Source: Nitrospirota bacterium
GTDB lineage: Bacteria; Nitrospirota; Nitrospiria; Nitrospirales; NS-4
Direction of reading: 5' to 3'
Length of the DNA stretch: 49,428 nucleotides
NCBI GenBank assembly: GCA_004298335.1
Contig: SCTG01000197.1
Location: 1 to 49,428, forward strand
In this document: positions 27,913-36,893 of the stretch, piece after piece
How positions within the stretch are numbered: the first letter of the stretch is position 1
Layout of the letters: every line of letters starts with the position of its first letter
The notes under the pieces: generated by a model
The model's database searches: none
The model's input: the letters and a program-made list of their open reading frames with translations, nothing else
Told to the model about the DNA's origin: nothing
Translations under genes and position numbers: made by a program

Positions 27913-30858
27913 TTACGCCATCCCGAAGACCGTCTTCTGAATGCCTACCCGCAGTGGGTCATTGCCCGCCCGCAATTCCTTCGTGATCGCGGTGGCGACG
28001 TCGGCCGAGCGATCGAGGAACGATTTGACGTCCAGCGCATTGATAACTACCGTCACACCGCCGGCGCGGCGCAGGCCGCCCTGGTAGTCGTAGCCCAGCG
28101 AGTTCCCGTCGCGATCCTCGATGCGATCGATGGCAGTGGGATCCGTGTACCTGCGCTTGGCGACCTCGTCGCGGATTTGGTTCTCGCGCTCCTGTTTCGG
28201 ATCCCCAAACAGGTTTTTGATGATACCGGTGAATGCCGCCGCAATCGTCAAAATGCTCTTGCTGATCGGCTCCGGGTCCACGGCGGCCGCGGTTCCGAGG
28301 CCCGACGAAATCGCGGAAGTGATACCGCGAGCGCCGCCCGCCCGCAGACCGCTGTAGACGCCGTACGCGCCTCCGCCCAACAACGCCGCTGAGCCGATTA
28401 CGTTGGCCATACGGGACTCCGGACTCAGCAGCCCGAGCGCCGAGGCCGTGGTGGCGCGGCCGTCGCCAAGCTGCACCGAATAGTCGGATGACGAGAATCC
28501 GCGGAACAGCCCGCCACTGCCAAAGCTCGCCAGCCCGGACAGGAAGCCTCCGCCGCCTTGACCGCCGCTGCCGGTCGATACGAAAGGAGGAGTCGCGCCG
28601 GGAAATTGTCCGAGGATCGAATCCAAGAGCGGATTGCCAGTGACCGCCTTGCCGGTGATGGCGGACGTCAGGCCCTCAATCGCCTCCGTGTTCTGGTCGC
28701 GGCTGCGGATCTCCGGACTCGCCGCCTGATTCGGATCGAGGATCGTGCCTTGCAGCAGCCCACCGAGGCCGGTAGCCTCGCCGATCTTGCCAAAGATCGG
28801 CGCCACGGACTTATAGAGGCGGTCGAACGTGTTCTTCTGAAACGTCTCGAACTGCTGCTTGAGGAAGTCCTGGCCGCTGGTCCTGCCAGTGAGGACTCCG
28901 AATAGCTGACTCCCGGCCTGCTCGATCGAGCGCTTGCGCAGATCGAGGATTCGTAGTTCGGTCTCTTCACGGGCCTTCGCGGTATCCCGCTCGTACTCAC
29001 GCTCGATTTCGTTCTGCTTCATTCGCAGTTCGTGGTCTTCGAGTTCACGCTCCGCGATTTCGGTCTCAGCAGCCCGCCGCTGCTCGAGGATACGCAACTC
29101 GATGGCGAGATTCCGTTCGGCGACTTGGCGCTCCTCGCCGGGTCCAGCCAGAGCCTCATTTCGCCGTTGTTCGAACCGCCGTTGCTCGTCAAAGCGCTGG
29201 CCGGTGAAACGGATGTTCTGGACCGCCTCCTGATCCTCTTCGCGATTGCCCTGGATGCCCTTGTGCAGTTGCTGCTTGAACCGATCCTCCGTATTCTTGA
29301 GGAGCGGGGTGATCTGGAGCTTGAGTGCGGCACGCTCGAACTCCTGGAGGAGCAGCCTTTCCTTCTCGGCCTGCTTCTGTGCCGCCTCCGCCAGTTCCTG
29401 CCCAAATGCGCGATTGAAGTCCGCGACGAGCTGGTCGCGTTTGGCGCCTGCCGGCAGATTCGCTTCGATGTCGGCGACCTTGTTGCGCCGGCGCAGTTCG
29501 ATGCGGCCGATCTCGCCGTATGGTTTCAGGTCCGCCTCTTCGCGGAGCTTGCCAAGCTCGGACTCCAGCTTCTTGATTTCGGCGAGTTGGTGCTTATAGT
29601 CCGCGGCTGCTTTTTTGATCGCTTCGAGGCGCGCCTCTAACGAGGCCTTTTCGCGATCGAGGGAGGCGAGTTCCGCTTTTTGTGTTCGGAACACGTCCGG
29701 AAGTAAGTCTCCGGAGGCGAGTTCCGTTTCGAGCTTGCCGCGCTCTGAAGCAATCGAGGCGAGACGGCGCTCAATGCCCTCAGGCGATTGCGCTACCTGG
29801 GAGCGGAACTGTTTCGACAGGCGCCGGGACTCTGCCTCATCCGGAGGAATTAAGTTGGCAACGTAGCCTCTGACGATGTCTGAAAAGCTCGATGCGCGCC
29901 GCTGGTTCAGTTCTTTTGCTGCCGAGATGGTTGTGGGGTCCTGCTTGCGGACGTTCGTCACATCATTCCCAGCGATCACGTCCGTAACTGTACGAACGAT
30001 AGGAACGATGATGGGCGCGATCTTGGCCGCAAGAGACTTTTTGAACACCTCCCATGCGGCATGCGCCTTATCGATCTCGTCATCGACGTTGGCCAGCGTC
30101 TTGACGACGTTCTCATTGAGTCCCACGCCCAGATCGCGGACGGTCTTGTTCAGGGTTTCGTAGTCGCTGATCAGCGGACCTAGCTGCTTCGCGGCGCCCT
30201 TGCCGAGCAGCTCTTTGGCGAGCGCCAAGCGCTTGGTGCTCTCCTCGACAGTGGCTAGATGCCCAAGGACCTCAAGCAGCACGGCTCCGTAGTCGCGCTC
30301 GCCTCCGGTATTTTTGACAGTACTGACGCCGAGCTTCTCAAGTTCGGCGCGGAGTTTCTGGCCCTTGTGGCCGGTGTCCTCAAGCGAGGACGCCAGCAAT
30401 ACGGCCGAGGACTCCAGCGCGCCGACGTTGACGCCCGCGATCTTCGCCATCGCCTGGAATCGCTCCACCTGGCCAATCGTCAGGCCGGTGCGGGTCGCGA
30501 GGTTCGACGTCTGCTCGGCGAGCTTGCCCTGTTCGGCAACCAGATCATAGGCGGCCTTCGCCGCCCCACTGAAAGCGAATGCCATAGTCCCGGCTATCCC
30601 GCCGGCGATGAGCATCTTCTCGCTCAAAAGGCTTGTGGCGACGCTTCCCGACTCGACTTGCTTTGTGGCGCCCTCCACCTCGGACTTGAGAGATTTCAAC
30701 GCCGCCGAAGCTTTGGACGCCCCGGTGTCGAACGACTTGAGCGCGGCGTCGGCCCTTTTGACCTCATCGGCGACGCCGCCCATAGACTGCTTGATAGCCT
30801 GCAGTTCCTGCTGGCCGGCAGTCTTGACCTTGAGCAACAGCTCTACTTGTTGAGACAT
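27913..30858 (-). CDS. Tail tape measure protein (981 aa)
   Basis: N-terminal coiled coil (LLLKVKTAGQQELQAIKQSM), a hydrophobic stretch near residue 85 (MLIAGGIAGTMAFAFSGAA) and a region 'TRTGLTIGQVERFQAMAKIA' shared by many tape measures. Long Glu/Arg/Lys coiled coils span about 360-650, and Gly-rich hydrophobic segments lie near the C-terminus. The length determines the tail; 981 residues at about 1.5 angstrom each suggest a tail near 150 nm, so a siphovirus. It follows the frameshifted chaperone genes, as expected. Confidence 0.9.
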   Translation of the reverse strand: MSQQVELLLKVKTAGQQELQAIKQSMGGVADEVKRADAALKSFDTGASKASAALKSLKSEVEGATKQVESGSVATSLLSEKMLIAGGIAGTMAFAFSGAAKAAYDLVAEQGKLAEQTSNLATRTGLTIGQVERFQAMAKIAGVNVGALESSAVLLASSLEDTGHKGQKLRAELEKLGVSTVKNTGGERDYGAVLLEVLGHLATVEESTKRLALAKELLGKGAAKQLGPLISDYETLNKTVRDLGVGLNENVVKTLANVDDEIDKAHAAWEVFKKSLAAKIAPIIVPIVRTVTDVIAGNDVTNVRKQDPTTISAAKELNQRRASSFSDIVRGYVANLIPPDEAESRRLSKQFRSQVAQSPEGIERRLASIASERGKLETELASGDLLPDVFRTQKAELASLDREKASLEARLEAIKKAAADYKHQLAEIKKLESELGKLREEADLKPYGEIGRIELRRRNKVADIEANLPAGAKRDQLVADFNRAFGQELAEAAQKQAEKERLLLQEFERAALKLQITPLLKNTEDRFKQQLHKGIQGNREEDQEAVQNIRFTGQRFDEQRRFEQRRNEALAGPGEERQVAERNLAIELRILEQRRAAETEIAERELEDHELRMKQNEIEREYERDTAKAREETELRILDLRKRSIEQAGSQLFGVLTGRTSGQDFLKQQFETFQKNTFDRLYKSVAPIFGKIGEATGLGGLLQGTILDPNQAASPEIRSRDQNTEAIEGLTSAITGKAVTGNPLLDSILGQFPGATPPFVSTGSGGQGGGGFLSGLASFGSGGLFRGFSSSDYSVQLGDGRATTASALGLLSPESRMANVIGSAALLGGGAYGVYSGLRAGGARGITSAISSGLGTAAAVDPEPISKSILTIAAAFTGIIKNLFGDPKQERENQIRDEVAKRRYTDPTAIDRIEDRDGNSLGYDYQGGLRRAGGVTVVINALDVKSFLDRSADVATAITKELRAGNDPLRVGIQKTVFGMA

Positions 30859-30861
30859 TGT

Positions 30862-31317
30862 TTACTTTGCGGCGGCTTCTTGCTTCGCGAGGTGGAGTCT
30901 AGATTGCTCGATCTGGATCAACTTATGTGCATCGACGGCCCGACCAGGCCAAGCTCCGAGGTCGGGTCCGTAGGCGGCGACGCCAGCGTCGGCAAAGGCC
31001 GCCGCGGTGTCGCTCTCCGCGAGCCAGATGAGCGACTGGGGAGTGATCGCGGACACCGGGCATTCCGCGGACTCGACGGCCTCGACGGTGTAGCTCTCAC
31101 CGTCTTTCGTTCGGTAGTCGGGGCTCCAGCGCCAGTCCTTCTTGCCCGTTATGCCCTTTGGCACTCGTCGGCAGTCGCGCTGGGCGTGCCAGCCGGCGCG
31201 CTTGCATGTGGCGCACTTGTATCGGTCGTTTCGCCATCCACCGGAGCGCCCGAAGTGGAAGGCGAGTCTAAATTTGCTTTCTCCGAATCCGACAACTCGG
31301 ACCCAGCGATGATCCAC
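30862..31317 (-). CDS. Tail assembly chaperone T region, expressed as GT by -1 frameshift
   Basis: This frame has only a GTG at 31317, without a ribosome site, and overlaps the 3' end of the G gene by 169 bp. A slippery A-AAT-TTA heptamer in G leads by -1 shift into RLAFHFGRSGGWRND... of this frame, giving a GT fusion of about 291 aa. The T part has Cys-x2-Cys-x4-His-x4-Cys (YKCATCKRAGWHAQRDC), likely one zinc. GT and G coat the tape measure during tail assembly. The ratio is set by frameshifting, as in lambda. Confidence 0.8.
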   Translation of the reverse strand: MDHRWVRVVGFGESKFRLAFHFGRSGGWRNDRYKCATCKRAGWHAQRDCRRVPKGITGKKDWRWSPDYRTKDGESYTVEAVESAECPVSAITPQSLIWLAESDTAAAFADAGVAAYGPDLGAWPGRAVDAHKLIQIEQSRLHLAKQEAAAK

Positions 31318-31736
31318 GCCGTGATCTCACGGACCAGGCGCGGCGGCCCGCACTCGACCAGCTCCGCCGCAGTCATCATGGACGCATCTTTGCCCGCGAT
31401 GGTCAGCCCTTCGACGCCGGCGAATCCCACCGCCAGATATGCGGGGTGGACTTCGAGGTCGTTGACCTGGTCGATCCGGTCGTTCAAGTTGCCGAATTCT
31501 CTGCGTTCGCGCGGAGTCAGCTCGTTGAGCTTGATGTCGTCGGCGGGCTTTGCGAGCCGCTCGGCGATGCGCGCATAGAATTCTTCCTTCTCTACCTGGA
31601 TGTCGGCGATCCTGGCGTGCGCGGTCGCCAGCTCGCGCCGCAAGCGGCGGCGCGAGCCTTCGGAGATCTCGCGATAGCGGAAACGGACTCCGGGAGCGAC
31701 CGCGGAGTCCCTGGTGATGGTGGAGTCGTAGTTCAT
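31149..31736 (-). CDS. Tail assembly chaperone G (195 aa)
   Basis: ATG at 31736 starts MNYDSTITRDSAVAPGVRFR. The middle is helical (SRRRLRRELATAHARIADIQ, EEFYARIAERLAKPADDIKL, GLTIAGKDASMMTAAELVE) and the zero-frame C-terminus a disordered Ser/Thr/Ala tail (SPSTSGAPVDGETTDTS). Located between the tail tube and tape-measure genes, the standard site. Codon 156 (TTA) is the slip site for the GT product. Confidence 0.8.
   Translation of the reverse strand: MNYDSTITRDSAVAPGVRFRYREISEGSRRRLRRELATAHARIADIQVEKEEFYARIAERLAKPADDIKLNELTPRERREFGNLNDRIDQVNDLEVHPAYLAVGFAGVEGLTIAGKDASMMTAAELVECGPPRLVREITAWIIAGSELSDSEKANLDSPSTSGAPVDGETTDTSAPHASAPAGTPSATADECQRA
31269..31275 (-). promoter_or_regulatory. Programmed -1 frameshift site (A AAT TTA)
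   Basis: Minus-strand GCA-AAT-TTA-GAC in G frame contains the canonical slippery heptamer X XXY YYZ (AAATTTA) in the right phase. After slipping, reading continues AGA-CTC-GCC... in the T frame. GC-rich sequence downstream (GGGCGCTCCGGTGGATGGC) could form a stimulatory structure. Confidence 0.8.
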
Positions 31737-31747
31737 GCGTGAGCCTT

Positions 31748-32980
31748 TTAGACGATGGTCAAGCGGATCTCGTCGAGCGCCCCAGGGGCGGATCCGGTTG
31801 CACGCGAGTTGGTGTACTTCCGCACAAACCTCCGTTGCGAGTCGTCGAGTTCCGTGGCGTTGAGCTGCACGCCCTTGACCTGGAACACCCAGGTGTTGAG
31901 CGCTGCAGTCCCGATTTGGAAGAACATGTCGATCGGCGTCTTCGCCTTGAAGGCGGCATAGAGCGCTTGCATGGACGCCGCGTCTTTGTCGTTGAGGTCG
32001 CACGATACGGTGATGTTGCGCTCGTCGCCTTCGGTCTCATCGGGCGTGAATCGCCCGAAGTTGTTCTTCACCACTTCGTTTGCTGTGCCGATCGACAGTG
32101 TCGCCGTGCGGATCCCGGAGAACGCGGAACCGTTGATCACGGCGCGCCCGGTGAAGCCGGCCACGATTCCGGAGTCGGACGGCAAGGTGCCAGCCGGCTC
32201 AACCGGGAACGCCGTGAGTCCCGCTTGCAGCTCGGCTGTCTCCGACGAGAACGTATCCGAGTCCAGCTCGTAGATGCCCTCGCCGGAGAACTCCGCCTCG
32301 GCGACGTCTTGGCCCAGTTGGATGGTCGCGTTGGTAGCGACACAACCGTAGGCGAGCCGCTGCTGCAAGGTCGAAGGCGTCCGGAAGAGGCCGGCGACAA
32401 ATGGCAGGATGTCATCGGTGAGCGTGTACTTGACGCCCACGAAGCTCGCGGTTCCTCCGGTCGTATAGGCGCCGTTGCCGGTGCTTCCGACCAATTCGTA
32501 AGTGTCGACGGTGAGTTGGTTGATTACCCACACGCCATTCGCGGCGGTGTTGCCGCCAACACTGGCAATCCTGACGACGTCGCCATCGACTTTGCCGTGG
32601 CCGAGCTGGGTGATCACGATCGGGCTGGCGTTGGTCGCGCCGGTGACGGATCCGGATCCAGCAATGACGGACGCCGAAGAGCCAAAGAGCCCTCGCCACA
32701 AGGGCGAGCTGGGCGGCGCGATCGCGGAAGCGGCGCCAATCATTTCAATGGCGGCGGACCAGTTCACGAATTTCCTTCCACCTATACCGCGGCGTGCAGT
32801 GCGGGTTCCGGTCTTGGACCGCGAGAACAACAGAGCGTTGTTCGGCACGGTCCTGAACCTTACGTGCGGGCAATAGTTCGCCACTGCAAGAGTGGACGCG
32901 CCGGCGGTGTTGGGAACGGCCAAGGGATCAGTCTGATCCTGGAGATAGAGCCGCTCATTGCGGCTGAGAGAGTTTGCCAT
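31748..32980 (-). CDS. Major tail tube protein with inserted beta domain (410 aa)
   Basis: ATG at 32980 has AGGAG 9 nt upstream. The overall pattern is of a tail tube protein (LFRTPSTLQQRLAYGCVATN, AEAEFSGEGIYELDSD; later ATLSIGTANEVVKNNFGRFT). Residues about 107-180 carry an inserted small beta domain (GSVTGATNASPIVITQLGHG ... GNTAANGVWVINQLTVDTYE ... GNGAYTTGGT), a repeat common in phage surface proteins and sometimes annotated as an E1-FCCH-like domain. It likely projects from the tube. Precedes the chaperone genes, as usual. Confidence 0.75.
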   Translation of the reverse strand: MANSLSRNERLYLQDQTDPLAVPNTAGASTLAVANYCPHVRFRTVPNNALLFSRSKTGTRTARRGIGGRKFVNWSAAIEMIGAASAIAPPSSPLWRGLFGSSASVIAGSGSVTGATNASPIVITQLGHGKVDGDVVRIASVGGNTAANGVWVINQLTVDTYELVGSTGNGAYTTGGTASFVGVKYTLTDDILPFVAGLFRTPSTLQQRLAYGCVATNATIQLGQDVAEAEFSGEGIYELDSDTFSSETAELQAGLTAFPVEPAGTLPSDSGIVAGFTGRAVINGSAFSGIRTATLSIGTANEVVKNNFGRFTPDETEGDERNITVSCDLNDKDAASMQALYAAFKAKTPIDMFFQIGTAALNTWVFQVKGVQLNATELDDSQRRFVRKYTNSRATGSAPGALDEIRLTIV

Positions 32981-33018
32981 GTTGAAGGGCTCCTGGTTGG
33001 ATTCGGGTTTGAAAACGC

Positions 33019-33543
33019 CTAGTTGGCGTCGATTTCTAAGGTCAGGCGGGCGCGGGTGGTCTGCCGCCAATTGGCACTTGCCTTGGTGAGGGGCAGGCGC
33101 TGAAACTCAATGTCGCCGGCGTAGACGATGTCGTCTCCGCCCCAGTCCGGTTCGCTGTTGAGAGACGCGATCAGCGCGTCTTCGATGGCGTCCATCTCGA
33201 TTTCGAATGCGCGAGGCGCGCTCGAAGACTTTGACGCGAGATGGATGTCCACGTAGATGTGGACCTCGCCGCTGAACACGTTGTACTTCGAGCGGTTTCT
33301 ATTCAGCGCCCTGGCCGCGTACACACAAACCACCGGCCAGGCGATCGCCGTGGTGTCCTCGATCGCGTCCGGCGAGAGGAACGACTGGAAGAGTTGCTTC
33401 GAGTTTGCGGACCAGTTGACGGTGACGGGCAGGGCGCCGTGTGCAGCCGCAGCTTCGGCGTGCTTGGCGTTGAAGCCATATGTCGCGTCGCCCAGACGCG
33501 CGAGGACAGCGGCGCGCCCGGCGCTGGAGACAGAGACTGGCAT
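33019..33543 (-). CDS. Tail terminator/completion protein (174 aa)
   Basis: Helical N-terminus (AGRAAVLARLGDATYGF) and a beta-rich core (VHIYVDIHLASKSSS, DDIVYAGDIEFQRLPL, ARLTLEID) with the spacing of minor tail/terminator proteins (lambda U-like). Lies between the neck proteins and the tail tube gene, the usual site. Call rests on position and fold pattern. Confidence 0.6.
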   Translation of the reverse strand: MPVSVSSAGRAAVLARLGDATYGFNAKHAEAAAAHGALPVTVNWSANSKQLFQSFLSPDAIEDTTAIAWPVVCVYAARALNRNRSKYNVFSGEVHIYVDIHLASKSSSAPRAFEIEMDAIEDALIASLNSEPDWGGDDIVYAGDIEFQRLPLTKASANWRQTTRARLTLEIDAN

Positions 33544-33560
33544 AGGGGATGTGAGGTTGT

Positions 33561-34019
33561 TTAGGAGTTGACGCGCTTGCCGACGAGCCGCTCGAGCAGC
33601 CGCGCGATGCGATCCACGTCGCTATCGTTGGCCGCGAACCATCCGCGCCTTGGCAGCCGGCCTGGGACGCTGTCATTGTGCGCCCCTGCGCGTACTGCCT
33701 CGTCGCCATAGACGACCAGCGCGACCTCGCCGAGCGCTGCGCGTGTCACCACGCGGACTGCCTGGAGCATGCGGCCGCTCCACAAGAGATCAACTACGGA
33801 GGTCTGGCGTCCGGACTTCGCGCGCTTCTTCGCATATGACTCTGCGTAGGGCGCAAACGGCGCGCCATCGGCATCGACTCCGCGCGCGGTGCGGTCGAAG
33901 ATCAGGGACCGCTGCAACTCGCCCGCAAGCGCCAGGTCGGATTCAGTGACCTGTGCATCGCGCTCGATCGCGATGACGACCGCGAGCGGATCCCGGTCAC
34001 AAGACGCTGAGGATGACAT
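33561..34019 (-). CDS. Phage virion morphogenesis / tail completion protein (152 aa)
   Basis: 'DGAPFAPYAESYAKKRAKSG', 'LLWSGRMLQAVRVVTR' and a final 'GWFAANDSDVDRIARLLERL' match the phage virion morphogenesis (tail completion, gpS/HK97 gp10-like) family. These join head and tail. Lies just upstream of the terminator gene. Confidence 0.75.
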   Translation of the reverse strand: MSSSASCDRDPLAVVIAIERDAQVTESDLALAGELQRSLIFDRTARGVDADGAPFAPYAESYAKKRAKSGRQTSVVDLLWSGRMLQAVRVVTRAALGEVALVVYGDEAVRAGAHNDSVPGRLPRRGWFAANDSDVDRIARLLERLVGKRVNS

Positions 34020-34037
34020 GGAGTTGTGGAGACGGGT

Positions 34038-34346
34038 TTAGTAGAGGACTGACGGGTCGAAATAGTCGCGGCCCGCCGCCGCGGCCTGGCTCAGCGGCGA
34101 ATTGTCGGCGACGATAGAGGCCTGTTTTCCTTCGCTGTGCGCCCACTTGACGCACGCTTCAGCTTCGGAGATTTGAGGGGTGGGGGTGTAGAGGAGGTCG
34201 CTGTAGTAAGGGAAGCGTTCCCAGCGGTTCAGATCCGACGCCAGTCTGGGGTTGGGAGATGTCCACAACATAGACATTTCGGGGTCCTCACCCAGGACCG
34301 CGCGGACACCATCGATTTGAATTTCGACGGACATAGCCGTCTTCAT
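34038..34346 (-). CDS. Hypothetical neck-region protein (102 aa)
   Basis: ATG at 34346 lies 1 bp after the preceding TAA; a GTG at 34358 is an alternative. Features: VEIQIDGVRAVLGEDPEMSM, NRWERFPYYSDLLYTPTP, then an Ala-rich end (NSPLSQAAAAGRDYFDPSVL). Between the minor head and tail-completion genes, so likely structural or assembly. Unrecognised. Confidence 0.6.
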   Translation of the reverse strand: MKTAMSVEIQIDGVRAVLGEDPEMSMLWTSPNPRLASDLNRWERFPYYSDLLYTPTPQISEAEACVKWAHSEGKQASIVADNSPLSQAAAAGRDYFDPSVLY

Positions 34347-34347
34347 T

Positions 34348-35871
34348 TTAGCTGCCACGGATCAACTCCCACAAGAAATCGAAATAATCCGAATCCGTCA
34401 TCAGCCTTTCCGGATCCGACCACATGAGTTCTAAACCCATCGAGACGACCTCGGTGTACCCGTCCCGGTAGACCTTCCCGATATACGGCTCCAGAAATCT
34501 GTCGGGCTTGGCGACCTCGGCGGACGCATAGCCACGGTGCCCTGTTAAGCTCCGGAGGCTCTGCGCAACTTCGCCTTGCGTGCGGCGGGCGAGGAACTCT
34601 GCAGCTTTGGCTTTGATGGCGGGGACGTGGTCCTCTAGCCAGTGGCCGAGTTCATGGATGATCTTTTTTACCGACGTGCTCGTTTGGATCGACACGGCCT
34701 TCTTGACGGGATCGTAAAACACGCGCTCTCGGGTTGTGGCGCGGAACTTTGCTGTCAGTCCGTCAGCAGTCCCGGAGCCCACCAGGCGCTTGAATTCGGC
34801 GAGCCCTTCGGTCCAACGCAAGCGGCGAAATTCTTTTCTTGCGCCGCCGCCTCTGCGCATGTCCATCTCGATCTTTGCCGGGTTCTCCGCATACAGCAGA
34901 TCTCGCAGTTGTTCTGCACGGTCATATGGAGATTTGACGGTGAGGCGCGCCGCCTTCGCGGCGAGCTGCTCGCGCACCTGTGCGCCTGTCCGGCGATCGC
35001 GGCCGGCTGCCTGCGTGACCGGGGCGATCTTGCGCGCCGGCGGCGTGGTATCGCGCTCGGCGCCTGGCTGGGATTCGGAGTCGATCGCGAGGATCCACTG
35101 ATGCCTGCAGCGGTAACCGCCGGCAGAAATGAAGACGTTCGGGACTTGCCCGTTATCCATCGCGTCGATCGCCGCGCGATCGTATGCCTTGCCCGACTCG
35201 ACCAACCGCTTGCAGAACGGCCGCGTGATCCGATCGTCCGGCCCGTAATATCTGAACTTGACCTCGATGCCGGCATCCTCGAAGCGGGCGTAGCCGCGCT
35301 CGGCGATCGTGCGATAGAAGATCGACGTCGCCGTTTCCGCGAGTCCGGTGGCCTGTGGCAGCGTCTTGCCGAGTTCCGATTGGAGCAGCTCGGCGAGCTG
35401 GTCGACCTTGAGGCCACCGATGTTCATGAGCGCCCTTCGCTTGGCGTTCTCTCCGACCGCCTTGACGACCGACTGGAGAGCGTCGATCGACGCGATCTGC
35501 TGTGCGCGAAAGGCACGCTCGTCGGCGGCCGCCCAATCGATCCGCGGCAGCTTCAAGAGGCTCAACGTTTTCTGGAAGAACTCGAACTGAGCGGGAAACT
35601 GACCGACGAAGGCCGTCACCAGTGTTCCGTAGCCTTCGCTCGCGAGCTGACGTTCAAATGCAGGTCCCAGCCACCGTATTGCGGCGGCGTTCGCTGGCGA
35701 TCGGGCGAAGCGGGTTGCGTCCGCATCCTTCTGGAGGGTTCGCATCAGCGTCGAGAGCAGTTTGGCTTCAGCGCGCCGCAACTTCTCATCGAGCGCCCTC
35801 TCGAAAGCAGCGACCAGATTCGACTGCCAGCGGTCGTGCTCGCCAACGATCTTGACGATTCCGGAATCCAT
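34348..35871 (-). CDS. Minor head protein fused to a zinc metalloprotease-like domain (507 aa)
   Basis: ATG at 35871 overlaps the previous stop (TAATG). Residues about 100-260 show the Mu F/SPP1 gp7-like minor head pattern (AVGENAKRRALMNIGGLKVD, ATSIFYRTIAERGYARFEDA, RPFCKRLVESGKAYDRAAI, GGYRCRHQW with Cys220, Cys255, His257). The C-terminal 170 residues add a zincin: His406-Glu-Leu-Gly-His410 (KKIIHELGHWLEDH) and a downstream 'YTEVVSMGLELM' that may supply the third ligand (Glu474). The protease could process capsid proteins or act on ejection. The fusion is rare in my experience. Confidence 0.75.
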   Translation of the reverse strand: MDSGIVKIVGEHDRWQSNLVAAFERALDEKLRRAEAKLLSTLMRTLQKDADATRFARSPANAAAIRWLGPAFERQLASEGYGTLVTAFVGQFPAQFEFFQKTLSLLKLPRIDWAAADERAFRAQQIASIDALQSVVKAVGENAKRRALMNIGGLKVDQLAELLQSELGKTLPQATGLAETATSIFYRTIAERGYARFEDAGIEVKFRYYGPDDRITRPFCKRLVESGKAYDRAAIDAMDNGQVPNVFISAGGYRCRHQWILAIDSESQPGAERDTTPPARKIAPVTQAAGRDRRTGAQVREQLAAKAARLTVKSPYDRAEQLRDLLYAENPAKIEMDMRRGGGARKEFRRLRWTEGLAEFKRLVGSGTADGLTAKFRATTRERVFYDPVKKAVSIQTSTSVKKIIHELGHWLEDHVPAIKAKAAEFLARRTQGEVAQSLRSLTGHRGYASAEVAKPDRFLEPYIGKVYRDGYTEVVSMGLELMWSDPERLMTDSDYFDFLWELIRGS

Positions 35872-36758
35872 TATGCCCGCTGTAGGAAATTGCTGAACGC
35901 GATATTGCGCTCTGCCGCCTGGCCTGGCCCGAGCTGTGTGGCCGTCGCGGCGATAGCGCCCGGCGCCGCCCAGGACGTCGTCGCGATCGGCAACTGGACC
36001 TGGCGCGTGAGCGGCTGTCCGGTCAGCGCCGAGACGTAGACGTTCCAATGCGTCGCGGCCGCCGGCGGAACGCAGTTCGCCCGGCTCACGGTGAGCACTG
36101 CGTTGTCCGGGATGTCGTAGCCAATGACCAGAGACGGACCGCTCTCGGCGCTGCGTACGGAGTCCCACCAGGTGATGGAGATTTCTACCGGCTGATCGGC
36201 GGCCGAGCCGGTCACGACGGAGCCGATGTCGGACCCGCTGAAGGTTCCCGCGCCGGGTTCATGAAGCGCACCGGGCGCTGGGAGCGGTTGCGATACGACG
36301 GGCAGTCCGAGCCGCGATAACAACCTCCACGCCTTCGCGGCCTCCACGTCGTACGCGGCCTGTTTCTTCTTGTAGCGGTCCTCTTGCGAGGCGTTGGCGA
36401 CAGCTCGATAAACGTTTTCGAGCGCGCACAATGTAAGCCATCGTTGCAGCACGGAGCGCTTGTTCAGTGGGTCGCTTGCGACGACCTGCGAGAGTGAAAT
36501 GGCACTATTGGTCGTGCCGGCAGGCCAGTTCCAATAGAGGAGATTGGGGATCACTCCGAACGGTCCCAGAGGCGACCCGCTGCCGAAATTCTGAAACGCA
36601 GCGAGGAGCTTTTCGGCGCACTCTTCCCATGCGCCGCGGATGACGGACCCGTCGCCCTCGAGCGTCAGCTTATGCGTCTCGGCGACGTCGGCGACCTCGT
36701 AGTCGATGGCGCGCAGATCAGCGCCGCTGACCTGGTCGGAGTCCGTGAGGAGTGACAT
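35871..36758 (-). CDS. Head-tail connector-like protein with C-terminal beta domain (295 aa)
   Basis: The N-terminal 165 residues are helical (DYEVADVAETHKLTLEGDGS, WEECAEKLLAAFQNF, LQRWLTLCALENVYRAVANA), like neck adaptor proteins after the coat gene. Residues about 175-285 form a fibronectin-like beta sandwich (VEISITWWDSVRSAESG, HWNVYVSALTGQPLTRQVQL). It probably decorates the neck. Overlaps the minor head gene by one base. Confidence 0.6.
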   Translation of the reverse strand: MSLLTDSDQVSGADLRAIDYEVADVAETHKLTLEGDGSVIRGAWEECAEKLLAAFQNFGSGSPLGPFGVIPNLLYWNWPAGTTNSAISLSQVVASDPLNKRSVLQRWLTLCALENVYRAVANASQEDRYKKKQAAYDVEAAKAWRLLSRLGLPVVSQPLPAPGALHEPGAGTFSGSDIGSVVTGSAADQPVEISITWWDSVRSAESGPSLVIGYDIPDNAVLTVSRANCVPPAAATHWNVYVSALTGQPLTRQVQLPIATTSWAAPGAIAATATQLGPGQAAERNIAFSNFLQRA

Positions 36759-36784
36759 GAGTCGGTACTATCCTGAACAGCTTT

Positions 36785-36802
36785 TGGCGGGCCTGCCCGC
36801 CA
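36785..36802. other. Tight perfect hairpin in the late operon
   Basis: TGGCGGGC-CT-GCCCGCCA: a perfect 8-bp stem with a 2-nt loop, in the 135-bp gap between the 115-aa gene and the connector gene. No U-tract follows on either strand. It may tune expression of the connector downstream (RNA processing or partial termination). Confidence 0.5.
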
Positions 36803-36893
36803 TAGCGAGCTTGCCCGCCGGAGCCTTTAGTAGAAGGCGGGGGAGAGAACGGCGTAGGTCTGGCCCGCCTTCATGGGGGGGGTGGGATCGTTG

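Noticed and set aside
31149..32003. Longer N-terminus for the G chaperone
   Set aside because: The upstream 89 codons are Arg/His-rich antisense-like sequence overlapping the tail tube gene; ATG at 31736 gives the sensible protein.
34642..36039. A 465-codon rightward frame opposite the minor head gene
   Set aside because: Shadow of the head protein, whose catalytic and structural motifs are on the minus strand.
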